From: Parabacteroides sp. 52
Lineage (GTDB): Bacteria > Bacteroidota > Bacteroidia > Bacteroidales > Tannerellaceae
NCBI RefSeq assembly: GCF_010500925.1
Contig: NZ_QVMG01000001.1
Location: forward strand, 517,618-581,617
Length of the DNA stretch: 64,000 nucleotides
Direction of reading: 5' to 3'
The notes below the pieces were generated by a model. That model was not told the origin of the DNA. It searched no databases and saw only the letters and a list, made by a program, of their open reading frames with translations. The position numbers were made by a program, and so were the translations under genes. This document shows positions 56,681 to 63,900 of the stretch, in pieces (positions within the stretch are counted from its first letter, which is position 1; every line of letters begins with the position of its first letter).

Positions 56681-56761
56681 ATCAATTTGTTTTTCATGTT
56701 TACCTCCTATTAAATAGCAAGAACCTTAATAAACAAGGCCTCCCTCTCCTCCGGAAGCCTC

Positions 56762-56791
56762 CAAAGATAAAAAAAAGGACTATAAGTCCAA
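56762..56791 (-). promoter_or_regulatory. Promoter of the two beta-helix genes
   Basis: On the minus strand TTG (56789-56791), 19 bp, TATCTTTG (56762-56769), leading to a purine-rich leader of about 75 bases. Confidence 0.65.
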
Positions 56792-56972
56792 CAACAAACC
56801 GAATTATAGAAATAAAACTTAAACAGAAACCGGGAATGGATAAAAAGAAAGGTTTAGGAGGGATTTACACTCTCAAATTCCTGAAATTCATCAATAACAC
56901 TTTAACTATTTGATTAAAAGGCGAAATCGGATAATGACTAAAACAGATAACTATTGAAAAGAATTAATATAG

Positions 56973-56980
56973 TATCTTTG
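56973..56980 (+). promoter_or_regulatory. -7 box for the first DJ-1/PfpI gene
   Basis: TATCTTTG, 53 bases before the ATG at 57034. The rest of the 350-base gap upstream shows no feature. Confidence 0.55.
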
Positions 56981-57033
56981 TATAGATATAATAATTGAAT
57001 AGAAGTTATAGGAAAGTATAATTTAAAAACACC

Positions 57034-57624
57034 ATGTACAAAAAAGAAGTCATTTTCATCCTCTTAGACGAGTTTGCCGATTGGGAAAGTACCTATATTG
57101 CTACCTGCCTGAATCAGGGGGTTAAACCCGGAAACCCAGTAAACTACAGCGTGAAGACCTTGTCTGTCACAAAAGACCCGATCACCTCCTTAGGCGGATT
57201 CAAACTTTTGCCGGACTACGACCTGAACGATATGCCGGCCGACTATGCCGGACTGGTGTTGATTGGCGGTATGCGTTGGTTCTCGCCCGAGGCCGAAAAG
57301 ATCATTCCGCTTGTCGAAAAAGCAATCAAAGAGGATAAGGTAGTCGCCGGCATCTGCAATGGATCGGTATTCCTCGGAGCCAACGGACACCTCAACAATG
57401 TGAAGCATACAAGCAACGGACTGGATTACTTGAAGCAATTTGCCGGAGAGAAATATACCGGCGATACCCACTATATCAACGAAAAGGCAGCAAGAGACGG
57501 AAAAATCGTTACCGCCCCCGGAACAGCGCCGATAGAGTTCTGTCGGGAGGTGTTGTATGCCTTAGAAGCCGACACACCGGAAGCCATCGAAGAGAGCTAT
57601 CAGTTTCTAACAGGTGGCTTTTGA
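57034..57624 (+). CDS. DJ-1/PfpI family protein, copy 1
   Basis: 196 residues with the class I glutamine-amidotransferase-like fold: EVIFILLDEFADWE, LPDYDLNDMPADYAGLVLIGG, the nucleophile elbow AGICNGSVFLGA (Cys108) and VTAPGTAPIEFCREVL. These proteins act as glyoxalases, chaperones or unknown hydrolases. About three quarters of residues match copy 2 at 62367 by eye. It is followed by two VOC genes, which suggests a detoxification set. Confidence 0.92.
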   Translation: MYKKEVIFILLDEFADWESTYIATCLNQGVKPGNPVNYSVKTLSVTKDPITSLGGFKLLPDYDLNDMPADYAGLVLIGGMRWFSPEAEKIIPLVEKAIKEDKVVAGICNGSVFLGANGHLNNVKHTSNGLDYLKQFAGEKYTGDTHYINEKAARDGKIVTAPGTAPIEFCREVLYALEADTPEAIEESYQFLTGGF

Positions 57625-57669
57625 GCCGAATAAGATTCCAATCATTAAACATCTAACAAGAATACAGAT

Positions 57670-58080
57670 ATGAAATTCAGCAACGTAAGACTATTAGTCA
57701 AAGACTACCGCAAATGCTTCAATTTTTACACCGAGCAACTTGGCTTGGAGGCCGCCTGGGATATTGGAGAATGTTATGCCAGCTTCAAAGTAACCGACGG
57801 CATAGAGGGGCTTGCCTTGTTCACATCCGACTACATGGCTCCCGCTGTTGGCAATGCCGACAAAACTCAACCCACAGGTTATCGTGAGAAGTCCATGATC
57901 TCCTTTGAAGTAGAAAATGTAGACGAGACCTATCAAGCGTTCCAGGCAAAAGGACTTCAATTCATCAACGAACCCACGGATATGCCCGGCTGGGGAATGC
58001 GTGTTGTCCACCTCTACGACCCGGAAGAGAATCTGATAGAGTTCTATTCTCCCCTGAAAGCAGATGGAGCATTATTATGA
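57670..58080 (+). CDS. VOC (glyoxalase/dioxygenase) superfamily protein
   Basis: 136 residues, two beta-alpha-beta-beta-beta units: MKFSNVRLLVKDYRKCFNFY at the start and GWGMRVVHLYDPEENLIEFY at the end, with a metal-type Glu in LIEFY. Overlaps the next VOC gene by 4 bases. Function not assignable. Confidence 0.9.
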   Translation: MKFSNVRLLVKDYRKCFNFYTEQLGLEAAWDIGECYASFKVTDGIEGLALFTSDYMAPAVGNADKTQPTGYREKSMISFEVENVDETYQAFQAKGLQFINEPTDMPGWGMRVVHLYDPEENLIEFYSPLKADGALL

Positions 58081-58469
58081 ACATAGACCACATAGCCGTT
58101 TGGGTAGACGATATTGAACGGATGAAGGAGTTTTATCTCAAATACTTCGACGTTAGTTGCAACGATAAATACATCAATCCTGTAAAGAAATACACCTCTT
58201 ACTTCCTGACCTTTAACGAAGGAGGAGCACGTATTGAGCTGATGAACCGTCCGGATGTCGCCGAAAATGACCAACTGCGTTATATGCTTAAAGGATTGGC
58301 GCACATTGCCCTGACTGTTGGAGGAAAAGAGACTGTCAATGAACTGACTGAACTTTTCCGGAGAGATGGTTACACCATCGCGAGTGAACCACGCACTACC
58401 GGCGATGGCTATTATGAAAGTGCCGTATTAGACCCCGAAGGAAATTATATCGAGTTATTAGCAGAATGA
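58077..58469 (+). CDS. VOC superfamily protein, glyoxalase-like
   Basis: 130 residues: MNIDHIAVWVDDIERMKEFY with the metal His and HIALTVGGKETVNELTELF, ending SAVLDPEGNYIELL with the Glu ligand. The His/Glu pattern is nearer to glyoxalase I than in the neighbouring VOC protein. Translationally coupled to it. Confidence 0.9.
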   Translation: MNIDHIAVWVDDIERMKEFYLKYFDVSCNDKYINPVKKYTSYFLTFNEGGARIELMNRPDVAENDQLRYMLKGLAHIALTVGGKETVNELTELFRRDGYTIASEPRTTGDGYYESAVLDPEGNYIELLAE

Positions 58470-58487
58470 TAATGAAAAAGAAAGACG

Positions 58488-58562
58488 GAGATATTCGGTT
58501 GTACTCAAACATGGGGCGGAGTATTGACCGATGCTCCATTGGTAAGCGTATGTAAAATATGA
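58488..58562 (+). pseudogene. Fossil of a 4Fe-4S double-cluster protein gene
   Basis: 24 codons read FGCTQTWGGVLTDAPL, the same segment as YGCCQTWGGVLTDAPL in the intact gene at 61668. At DNA level CAAACATGGGGCGGAGTATT is identical in both (58506 and 62117). No start or Fe-S part is present, so it is a leftover of a second copy. Confidence 0.85.
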
Positions 58563-59091
58563 AAATAAAAGACACTAAGCCCCAATTATTCGAAAGGACG
58601 GATTGTAATATATGGACTGACTCATATATTCAGCAACAGATGTTGAAAGAACATTTGAACCCAATGTCTGACGGAGCCAGCCGGAAACAGGAATCCATAT
58701 CGAAGATTATAGACTTTGTACTTAGTCAATCAAAGCTGAAAAGCCGTCTACTCGATTTAGGATGCGGTCCCGGCTTATACACATCTTTACAGAAGCATTA
58801 GTAAATGACAAGCAGGAAAGTAGAAGTTGGGATTATGCTCCAACTGGAGGCTTTTGGAGTCAAAATAAATATTTACTATTGAGCCAAACATTCCATTATC
58901 CCGATAACAATGCGTTTGCCTATCAGTATAACCTATTGACAAAATCCGACACTAAGCATTTCCTTGTTTGGGACAGGTATTATTCGGAAGAAGAAATCAC
59001 GTTAGTTTTGCGAAATATAGGTTTCCAAAAAGTAACTATACACAAGAATGTTTTAGACGGCAACGACTTCACGTCCAGATTGCTACAATAG
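58559..59091 (+). pseudogene. SAM methyltransferase gene with internal deletion
   Basis: The first frame (58559-58801) ends soon after motif I, LLDLGCGPGLYTS. A second frame from about 58790 continues with FTEALVNDKQESRSWDYA, FLVWDRYYSEEEITLVL and IGFQKVTIHKNVLDGNDFTS, the C-terminal part of the same kind of class I methyltransferase. Roughly 90 residues between are missing and the frames do not match, so an internal deletion destroyed the gene. Confidence 0.85.
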
Positions 59092-59285
59092 CTGTTTTAG
59101 CTACATTGGGTAATTCCCAACCTCAATTGAAATTCCATATTAAAGGAGCTCTGAATATTGGTCTTAGTAAAGATGAGATAAAAGAGATAATGTTACTAAT
59201 GACTGTTTATGCCGGCTTCCCTGCCGCTATAAACGGAACGAATATACTGAAAGAGGTTATGATGGAGAGTAACTATTTGAATTGA
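59073..59285 (+). pseudogene. C-terminal remnant of a carboxymuconolactone decarboxylase-family gene
   Basis: 70 codons in a third frame read VQIATIAVLATLGNSQPQLK, FHIKGALNIGLSKDEIKEIM and TVYAGFPAAINGTNIL, the C-terminal half of a CMD/AhpD-like protein. The first half is gone and the frame joins the methyltransferase remnant at about 59075-59085. Confidence 0.85.
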
Positions 59286-60265
59286 CTCGGTGTCATATCA
59301 AAATGTTTAGAGAAAAACTTATTGAATGCACTTTGAGTTTCAAACCCCAAGAGAAAGGCTACTTCTGTCAGTGGAATATGTTGTCTAAGATATTTTTGAG
59401 CTAATTCCATACGAAGATCATCAAGGATTTTTTGATACGATGTATCTTCTGCTTTCAACTTCCTTTGCATATTACGCTCACTCATATTGAACCTTGTAGC
59501 AACTGGTTTTAAGCTTAATTCGGAGGTAGACAGACTGTGCATCAGATAGCGTCTGACCACATTGGAAAGACTGTTGGTTTGGCTGTAATATCCAATATGG
59601 TTCATTGTATTTTCAAAAAGTGAGAAATGTTCTTTGTTTGTTGTTGTAACAGGTAATTCCAAAATTGATTTTCGGAATATTAATGTTTGCGTCTTTTGGT
59701 TAAACTTTATAGGACAATTCAGATATTCCTCTAACTTGTCCGTTCTCCCTTCTTTTTCATAGATGGAGTGAACTTCAACTGGCTGAATAAATCTTCCGGT
59801 ATAGCTGTAGGCATATTGAAGAGCCATTCCATATTGCATCTCCATCCATTGTCGGGCTGCAACCGGATATTTACAAGCAAAATCATCATCAATCAAAATC
59901 TCATAGTAAGCAAACATTTCATCTGTCCTTACAGAATAGCGAGAAATCGTATTGGCTGTTGAAGTATGATTTTCCATTTCCATAAACAGATCACCCACTG
60001 TTTTACTATTGTGATAAAGATTAAAGAAGGCTGCTATGAGATTAAAAGGGATAAGAAACCCCGATTTTAAGCCAATCCGGGAATCTTTCTTCAATTCGAC
60101 TAGCTTTTCAAAATACCGGCCAAGTATCCCTGCCTCAAGCTTTGTAACAGGATTAATCAGAACAGATGTGTCCGTCCCAAACTCCGCTAATATGGCATCT
60201 ACATCTACTCCTGAATCCCGATGTTGGGTCTGAATAATATTGAAAAGTCCGGCAATTATATACAT
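59273..60265 (-). CDS. AraC-family regulator with arabinose-binding-like N-domain
   Basis: 330 residues from the ATG at 60265. The promoter at 60292-60323 places the transcript start near 60285, which rules out the ATG at 60286. Residues about 1-190 match the Arabinose_bd type N-domain of OruR/ArgR-like regulators; the C-terminal HTH_18 has LSLKPVATRFNMSERNMQRK and IPLTEVAFLLGFETQSAFNK, ending DMTPSQFK. Divergent from the YjdF gene. Confidence 0.9.
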   Translation of the reverse strand: MYIIAGLFNIIQTQHRDSGVDVDAILAEFGTDTSVLINPVTKLEAGILGRYFEKLVELKKDSRIGLKSGFLIPFNLIAAFFNLYHNSKTVGDLFMEMENHTSTANTISRYSVRTDEMFAYYEILIDDDFACKYPVAARQWMEMQYGMALQYAYSYTGRFIQPVEVHSIYEKEGRTDKLEEYLNCPIKFNQKTQTLIFRKSILELPVTTTNKEHFSLFENTMNHIGYYSQTNSLSNVVRRYLMHSLSTSELSLKPVATRFNMSERNMQRKLKAEDTSYQKILDDLRMELAQKYLRQHIPLTEVAFLLGFETQSAFNKFFSKHFDMTPSQFK

Positions 60266-60291
60266 AAAACTTAGAAGTTGTCGCAATCGGA

Positions 60292-60323
60292 CAAAATTAT
60301 GACTTTATATTCAATTATGCAAA
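60292..60323 (-). promoter_or_regulatory. Promoter of the AraC gene
   Basis: On the minus strand TTTG (60320-60323), 20 bp, TAATTTTG (60292-60299). It sits 13 bp from the -7 box of the divergent gene. Confidence 0.8.
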
Positions 60324-60336
60324 TATGATTCTGCGA

Positions 60337-60344
60337 TACTTTTG
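60337..60344 (+). promoter_or_regulatory. -7 box for the YjdF gene
   Basis: TACTTTTG, 33 bases before the ATG at 60378; its upstream half overlaps the AraC promoter. Confidence 0.55.
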
Positions 60345-60377
60345 TATTGTGAAAAAGTATATACCCCAAGGAAGTTT

Positions 60378-60815
60378 ATGAACTATAAATATGAGCATAC
60401 TACAACTATTCTGTTCGACGCTCCTTTTTGGATCGTTCTTTTTGAACGTATAGAAAACGGAATGTATTCTGTCGCAAAAGAGGTATTGGGAACCTCTGAA
60501 CCTACGAATGCTGATATTATTCTTTTCTTCGATAGGTTGGACTATAACCATCTTCGTTACTCTATACCGGTGGAAGATGAAAAGGCGATAAAACCTAAAG
60601 TCAATTTCAAAAAAGCGCAGAAAGAAGCCCGAAAAGCAATACAACAGGATGATTTCAGATATGCATATAGTAAAGTGCATATAGAACTTAAGAAGTTACA
60701 AGAAGAGAAAAAAGTAGAGAAGAAAACCGTTTCCAGACTTCAAAAAGAAGAGGAAAAGGAACGAAAGTTCGAACTCAAACAACAAAAGAAAAAACAGAAA
60801 CTCAGAGGGAGATAG
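60378..60815 (+). CDS. YjdF (DUF2992) family protein
   Basis: 145 residues from the ATG at 60378 (MNYKYEHTT). The N-domain contains ILFDAPFWIVLFER and a VAKEVLGTSEPTNADIILFF stretch; the C-terminal half is a lysine/glutamate-rich helix ending KFELKQQKKKQKLRGR, which is the family signature. In Firmicutes yjdF follows an azaaromatic riboswitch; here the leader is too short for one. Function unknown. Confidence 0.88.
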   Translation: MNYKYEHTTTILFDAPFWIVLFERIENGMYSVAKEVLGTSEPTNADIILFFDRLDYNHLRYSIPVEDEKAIKPKVNFKKAQKEARKAIQQDDFRYAYSKVHIELKKLQEEKKVEKKTVSRLQKEEEKERKFELKQQKKKQKLRGR

Positions 60816-60838
60816 TTCAAAATGCACCTGTAAAGATA

Positions 60839-61135
60839 TTGATGATGGAGAATATAAGTGATTGGACTTTATCCATTCAAATTATTCTTGGTGGAGTGAT
60901 TGGCGGAAAAGAAATTGCAGTTTGGAGACAGGGAGTTACTTATTTAGCAGACAAGGAAAGATATATTACAATTCGGATTTCATTGCCAACGAGTGATGAA
61001 GTAAGTTGGGGCATAGAGAAAAAACACCGCTTTGATGAATATGCAAAAAGGAAAACAGATAAAGGATTCACTATAAACAACAATATGGTATTTCGCCGAC
61101 AGAATACCGTACCAACAAAGATTTTACCATTATGA
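60839..61135 (+). pseudogene. Truncated unknown gene ending in a deletion joint
   Basis: 98 codons. The first 75 or so (LSIQIILGGVIGGKEIAVWR, TIRISLPTSDEVSWGIEKKH) look like a real small protein, perhaps related to immunity-type proteins; I cannot name the family with confidence. The last 22 codons (FRRQNTVPTKILPL) are the out-of-frame reading of an AraC end (see 61063), so the original C-terminus is lost. Confidence 0.6.
61063..61131 (+). pseudogene. AraC DNA-binding domain remnant fused ahead of the GyrI-like frame
   Basis: In the same frame as the ATG at 61132 and without a stop since 61060-61062, 23 codons read RIHYKQQYGISPTEYRTNKD, the very end of an AraC helix-turn-helix and linker. 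This shows that the next gene is the back half of an AraC/GyrI-type regulator. Confidence 0.8.
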
Positions 61136-61635
61136 AAGCAGAAAAGAAAAATATACAGCTAAAGATAAAATCCCCCAAAGTATTGGATATTAAAGCCAAA
61201 CAAGCCATTTACATTAAACTCACAGGCGAATACGGAAGCCTTGACTTTTCCGGTTCATGGCAACGTTTGTGGCAATTCGTCAAAAAACATAAACTCTTTA
61301 CTTTCGGAATGGAGCATATCGCCATTTATCACGATGACCCAAAAGTAACAGAGGGTAATAAACTCCGCACCGATATTTGTCTTGTCATTAAAAAAGACGT
61401 AAAGGCACAGGGCGATATTGGAGTAAAAGAAATCAAAGCGGGAAAATTTGCTGTGTTTCATTATCAGGGTTCATACAGCAATTTGGATGCCGTTTACGAT
61501 ACGATATATGCTCGTCTGCTTCCCGAAAACAACTTGAAACTTCGGGATTACCATTGCTTCGAAAAGTATCTGAATCACCCTGACAGAACAAGACCCGAAA
61601 AGTTAAAAACTGAAATCTATATTCCTGTGGAATAA
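61132..61635 (+). CDS. GyrI-like effector-binding domain (beheaded AraC regulator)
   Basis: 167 residues of the GyrI/Rob effector-binding fold: VLDIKAKQAIYIKLTGEYG, FSGSWQRLWQFVKKHKLF, MEHIAIYHDDPKVT, RTDICLVIKKD and KFAVFHYQGSYSNLDAVY, ending KTEIYIPVE. It binds small amphipathic molecules in relatives. The ATG used is internal to the former full-length gene; whether it is translated alone is uncertain. Overlaps the previous frame by 4 bases. Confidence 0.8.
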   Translation: MKAEKKNIQLKIKSPKVLDIKAKQAIYIKLTGEYGSLDFSGSWQRLWQFVKKHKLFTFGMEHIAIYHDDPKVTEGNKLRTDICLVIKKDVKAQGDIGVKEIKAGKFAVFHYQGSYSNLDAVYDTIYARLLPENNLKLRDYHCFEKYLNHPDRTRPEKLKTEIYIPVE

Positions 61636-61640
61636 GATAG

Positions 61641-61648
61641 TATCTTTG
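61641..61648 (+). promoter_or_regulatory. -7 box for the Fe-S/PfpI pair
   Basis: TATCTTTG, 19 bases before the ATG at 61668. Confidence 0.55.
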
Positions 61649-61667
61649 CAATTCGATTAACAAATAA

Positions 61668-62357
61668 ATGAATCCGTTAAACGAAACAGTCGCGAATGAG
61701 TTAAAACAACAGGGAATAGAATTTATCCACTTTGTTGATATCTCCGGTTTAGTAGAAAAGCAAAATCGGGGATTTTCGTCTGCTGTATTGTTTGGCGTGA
61801 AATGTTCTCCCGAATACCTGAAAAGAGTCAGCTATAATCCCAACTATGTGCCCGATATGGTTGCCCGCAACTATTTCGATGATGATGAACATTATATGTA
61901 TGAAATGGGTATGTATCGTATATCCGACTTGCTTGCGGACTTCATTGAGAAGAATGGGTACAGTGCTTATTCACTCTCTGATGACAATCAGATAGCAACG
62001 AATAACTTCGAAGGCAACAAGTCGATGCTCCCTCTGAAAACATTAGCCACCCATGCGGGACTGGGTTGGATCGGGAAGAATAACCTGTTGGTAAATAAAG
62101 AATACGGTTGTTGCCAAACATGGGGCGGAGTATTGACCGATGCACCACTTAACACAGTATTGAATAATCCGCCCACTGTTCAGTGTGACAACTGTCGGAT
62201 TTGTTTGGATGTTTGCGAACCCAAAGCGTTAAAAGGCACTGTTTGGCAATCCGGTATCATGCGTGAAGATATGATTGATGTGGATAAATGTACCACTTGT
62301 TTGAAGTGCATGGTACATTGCCCGTGGACACAACGATATATGAATAAAGAATTATAA
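61668..62357 (+). CDS. Epoxyqueuosine reductase-like 4Fe-4S protein
   Basis: 229 residues, shorter than QueG (about 310-380) and without its C-terminal HEAT part. It has the QueG-like core (MLPLKTLATHAGLGWIGKNN, LLVNKEYGCCQTWGGVLTDA) and two clusters: CDNCRICLDVCEP and CTTCLKCMVHCPW. Such short proteins are annotated as double-cluster domain proteins and their substrate is not known. It is followed after 9 bases by DJ-1/PfpI copy 2. Confidence 0.9.
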   Translation: MNPLNETVANELKQQGIEFIHFVDISGLVEKQNRGFSSAVLFGVKCSPEYLKRVSYNPNYVPDMVARNYFDDDEHYMYEMGMYRISDLLADFIEKNGYSAYSLSDDNQIATNNFEGNKSMLPLKTLATHAGLGWIGKNNLLVNKEYGCCQTWGGVLTDAPLNTVLNNPPTVQCDNCRICLDVCEPKALKGTVWQSGIMREDMIDVDKCTTCLKCMVHCPWTQRYMNKEL

Positions 62358-62366
62358 ATAAATAAC

Positions 62367-62966
62367 ATGAACAAGAAAGAAGTAATTTTTGTACTCTTAA
62401 ACGAGTTTGCCGATTGGGAAGGAGCTTATATCTCCACCTGCTTGAATATAGGCGTTAAGCCCGGAGGCCCAATTAAATACACCGTAAAAACCATGGCTAT
62501 CACCAAAGACCCTATCCTGTCGATAGGCGGCTTCAAAGTATTACCCGACTACGACCTGAACGATATGCCGGAAGACCATGCGGGGCTAATATTGATTGGT
62601 GGCATGCATTGGTTTTCGCCCGAAGCAGCGCAAATTGTTCCGCTTATAGAAAAAGCCGCTGAAGAGAACAAGTTAGTTGCCGGAATATGCAATGCCTCGG
62701 TATTTCTCGGAGCCTGTGGTATCCTCAATAATGTGAAGCACACGAGCAACGGACTGGACTACCTGAAACAGTATGCCGGAGAAAAATATACCGGAGATGC
62801 CAACTATATCAACGAACAAGCAGTCAGAGACGGCAATATTGTTACAGCCCCCGGAACAGCTCCATTGGAGTTTTGCCGTGAAATCCTGTATGTATTAGAT
62901 GCGGATGCGCCTGAAATTATAGAAGAGAGCTATCAGTTCTATAAAAATGGTTTTTTACCGAAATAA
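62367..62966 (+). CDS. DJ-1/PfpI family protein, copy 2
   Basis: 199 residues, same fold and motifs as copy 1: VIFVLLNEFADWEGAY, VLPDYDLNDMPEDHAGLILI, nucleophile Cys108 in AGICNASVFLGA, TAPGTAPLEFCREIL. It lies 9 bases after the Fe-S gene and 5 bases before an AraC gene, so the three may be one transcript. Confidence 0.92.
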   Translation: MNKKEVIFVLLNEFADWEGAYISTCLNIGVKPGGPIKYTVKTMAITKDPILSIGGFKVLPDYDLNDMPEDHAGLILIGGMHWFSPEAAQIVPLIEKAAEENKLVAGICNASVFLGACGILNNVKHTSNGLDYLKQYAGEKYTGDANYINEQAVRDGNIVTAPGTAPLEFCREILYVLDADAPEIIEESYQFYKNGFLPK

Positions 62967-62971
62967 CATGT

Positions 62972-63718
62972 ATGTACAAAGAATATCCACCCAACCTACA
63001 TTTACAGCATTTGATAGAAACCTATTGGGTTGCCGATGGATTGATTGAGAATGCAATCACACAGCGGATTCTACCCGACGGTTGTGTGGATATTATCTTT
63101 GATTTCGGAAGTCACTCCGTACAAACCGGATTGCCCAAATTGGTTGGTACAATGACCTCTTTGTTGGAAATCACCTATCAGCCGGGACGGGTGCGGATGA
63201 TGGGAATTCGCTTTGCGCCGGCAGGGATCACCGCATTAACCCGTATGCCCGTCTCCATGATTACCAACCAAAACATAGAACTACCTCTCACCGAAACGCT
63301 GTTTGATAACAGTTTCTATGAGCGATTGCCCGACATGGAATGTATGCAGGAACGCATTAATTATATCAATGCCTATTTTCTGGCACGTATGTATAAGTTA
63401 TACCTGCCCGACCGGCAAATCAGACATGCCGTTTCTCTTATTCAAAGCAATAACGGCCTTTTGTCTGTCAGTAAAATAGCCGGAGAGGTATGCCTGTCCG
63501 AGCGACAATTCGAGCGTAAATTCAAAACAACCATCGGTATAACGCCCAAAGTATTCAGTAACATCATGCGTTTCCGGTCTGTCCGCCGTTATATGGAAAC
63601 CCATCCGGATGAAAGCATGTACGAAATAGCCATTGCTTGCGGATATCACGATCACTCGCACATGAATAAAGAGTTTCAGCGTTTGGGAAGTATCTCTCCA
63701 TCGGAACATGCCGTGTAG
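62972..63718 (+). CDS. AraC-family regulator with DUF6597 N-domain
   Basis: 248 residues: N-domain (YKEYPPNLHLQHLIETYWV, ILPDGCVDIIFDFG, MMGIRFAPAGITALTRMP) typical of DUF6597, then the HTH with GLLSVSKIAGEVCLSERQFE and MYEIAIACGYHDHSHMNKEF, ending SISPSEHAV. It likely controls the neighbouring detoxification-type genes; the ligand is unknown. Confidence 0.92.
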   Translation: MYKEYPPNLHLQHLIETYWVADGLIENAITQRILPDGCVDIIFDFGSHSVQTGLPKLVGTMTSLLEITYQPGRVRMMGIRFAPAGITALTRMPVSMITNQNIELPLTETLFDNSFYERLPDMECMQERINYINAYFLARMYKLYLPDRQIRHAVSLIQSNNGLLSVSKIAGEVCLSERQFERKFKTTIGITPKVFSNIMRFRSVRRYMETHPDESMYEIAIACGYHDHSHMNKEFQRLGSISPSEHAV

Positions 63719-63758
63719 AATGTCGGTTTTTTACACGAAACACATCAAATAGGTATTG

Positions 63759-63766
63759 TATTTTTG
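63759..63766 (+). promoter_or_regulatory. -7 box for the last VOC gene
   Basis: TATTTTTG, 12 bases before the ATG at 63779; a short leader. Confidence 0.5.
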
Positions 63767-63778
63767 TACTCAAAAAAG

Positions 63779-63900
63779 ATGAAAGCAATGGAATATCAAA
63801 CTCTATCTCCCAACATTGGCGTAAAGAGCGTCGATGAAACAGTACAGTTCTATACCGAGACATTAGGTTTCAATCTGATTATGAGTGTTCCCGCTCCAAC
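63779..63900 (+). pseudogene. VOC gene interrupted by an insertion sequence
   Basis: About 40 codons give a proper VOC start, YQTLSPNIGVKSVDETVQFY, TETLGFNLIMSVPAPT, then sequence homology ends at 63900, where IS-type DNA begins. The remainder of the gene may lie beyond the element, outside the window. Confidence 0.85.

Noticed and set aside
60345..60377. Azaaromatic (yjdF) riboswitch before the YjdF gene
   Set aside because: The predicted leader is about 30 bases, far too short, and shows no structure.
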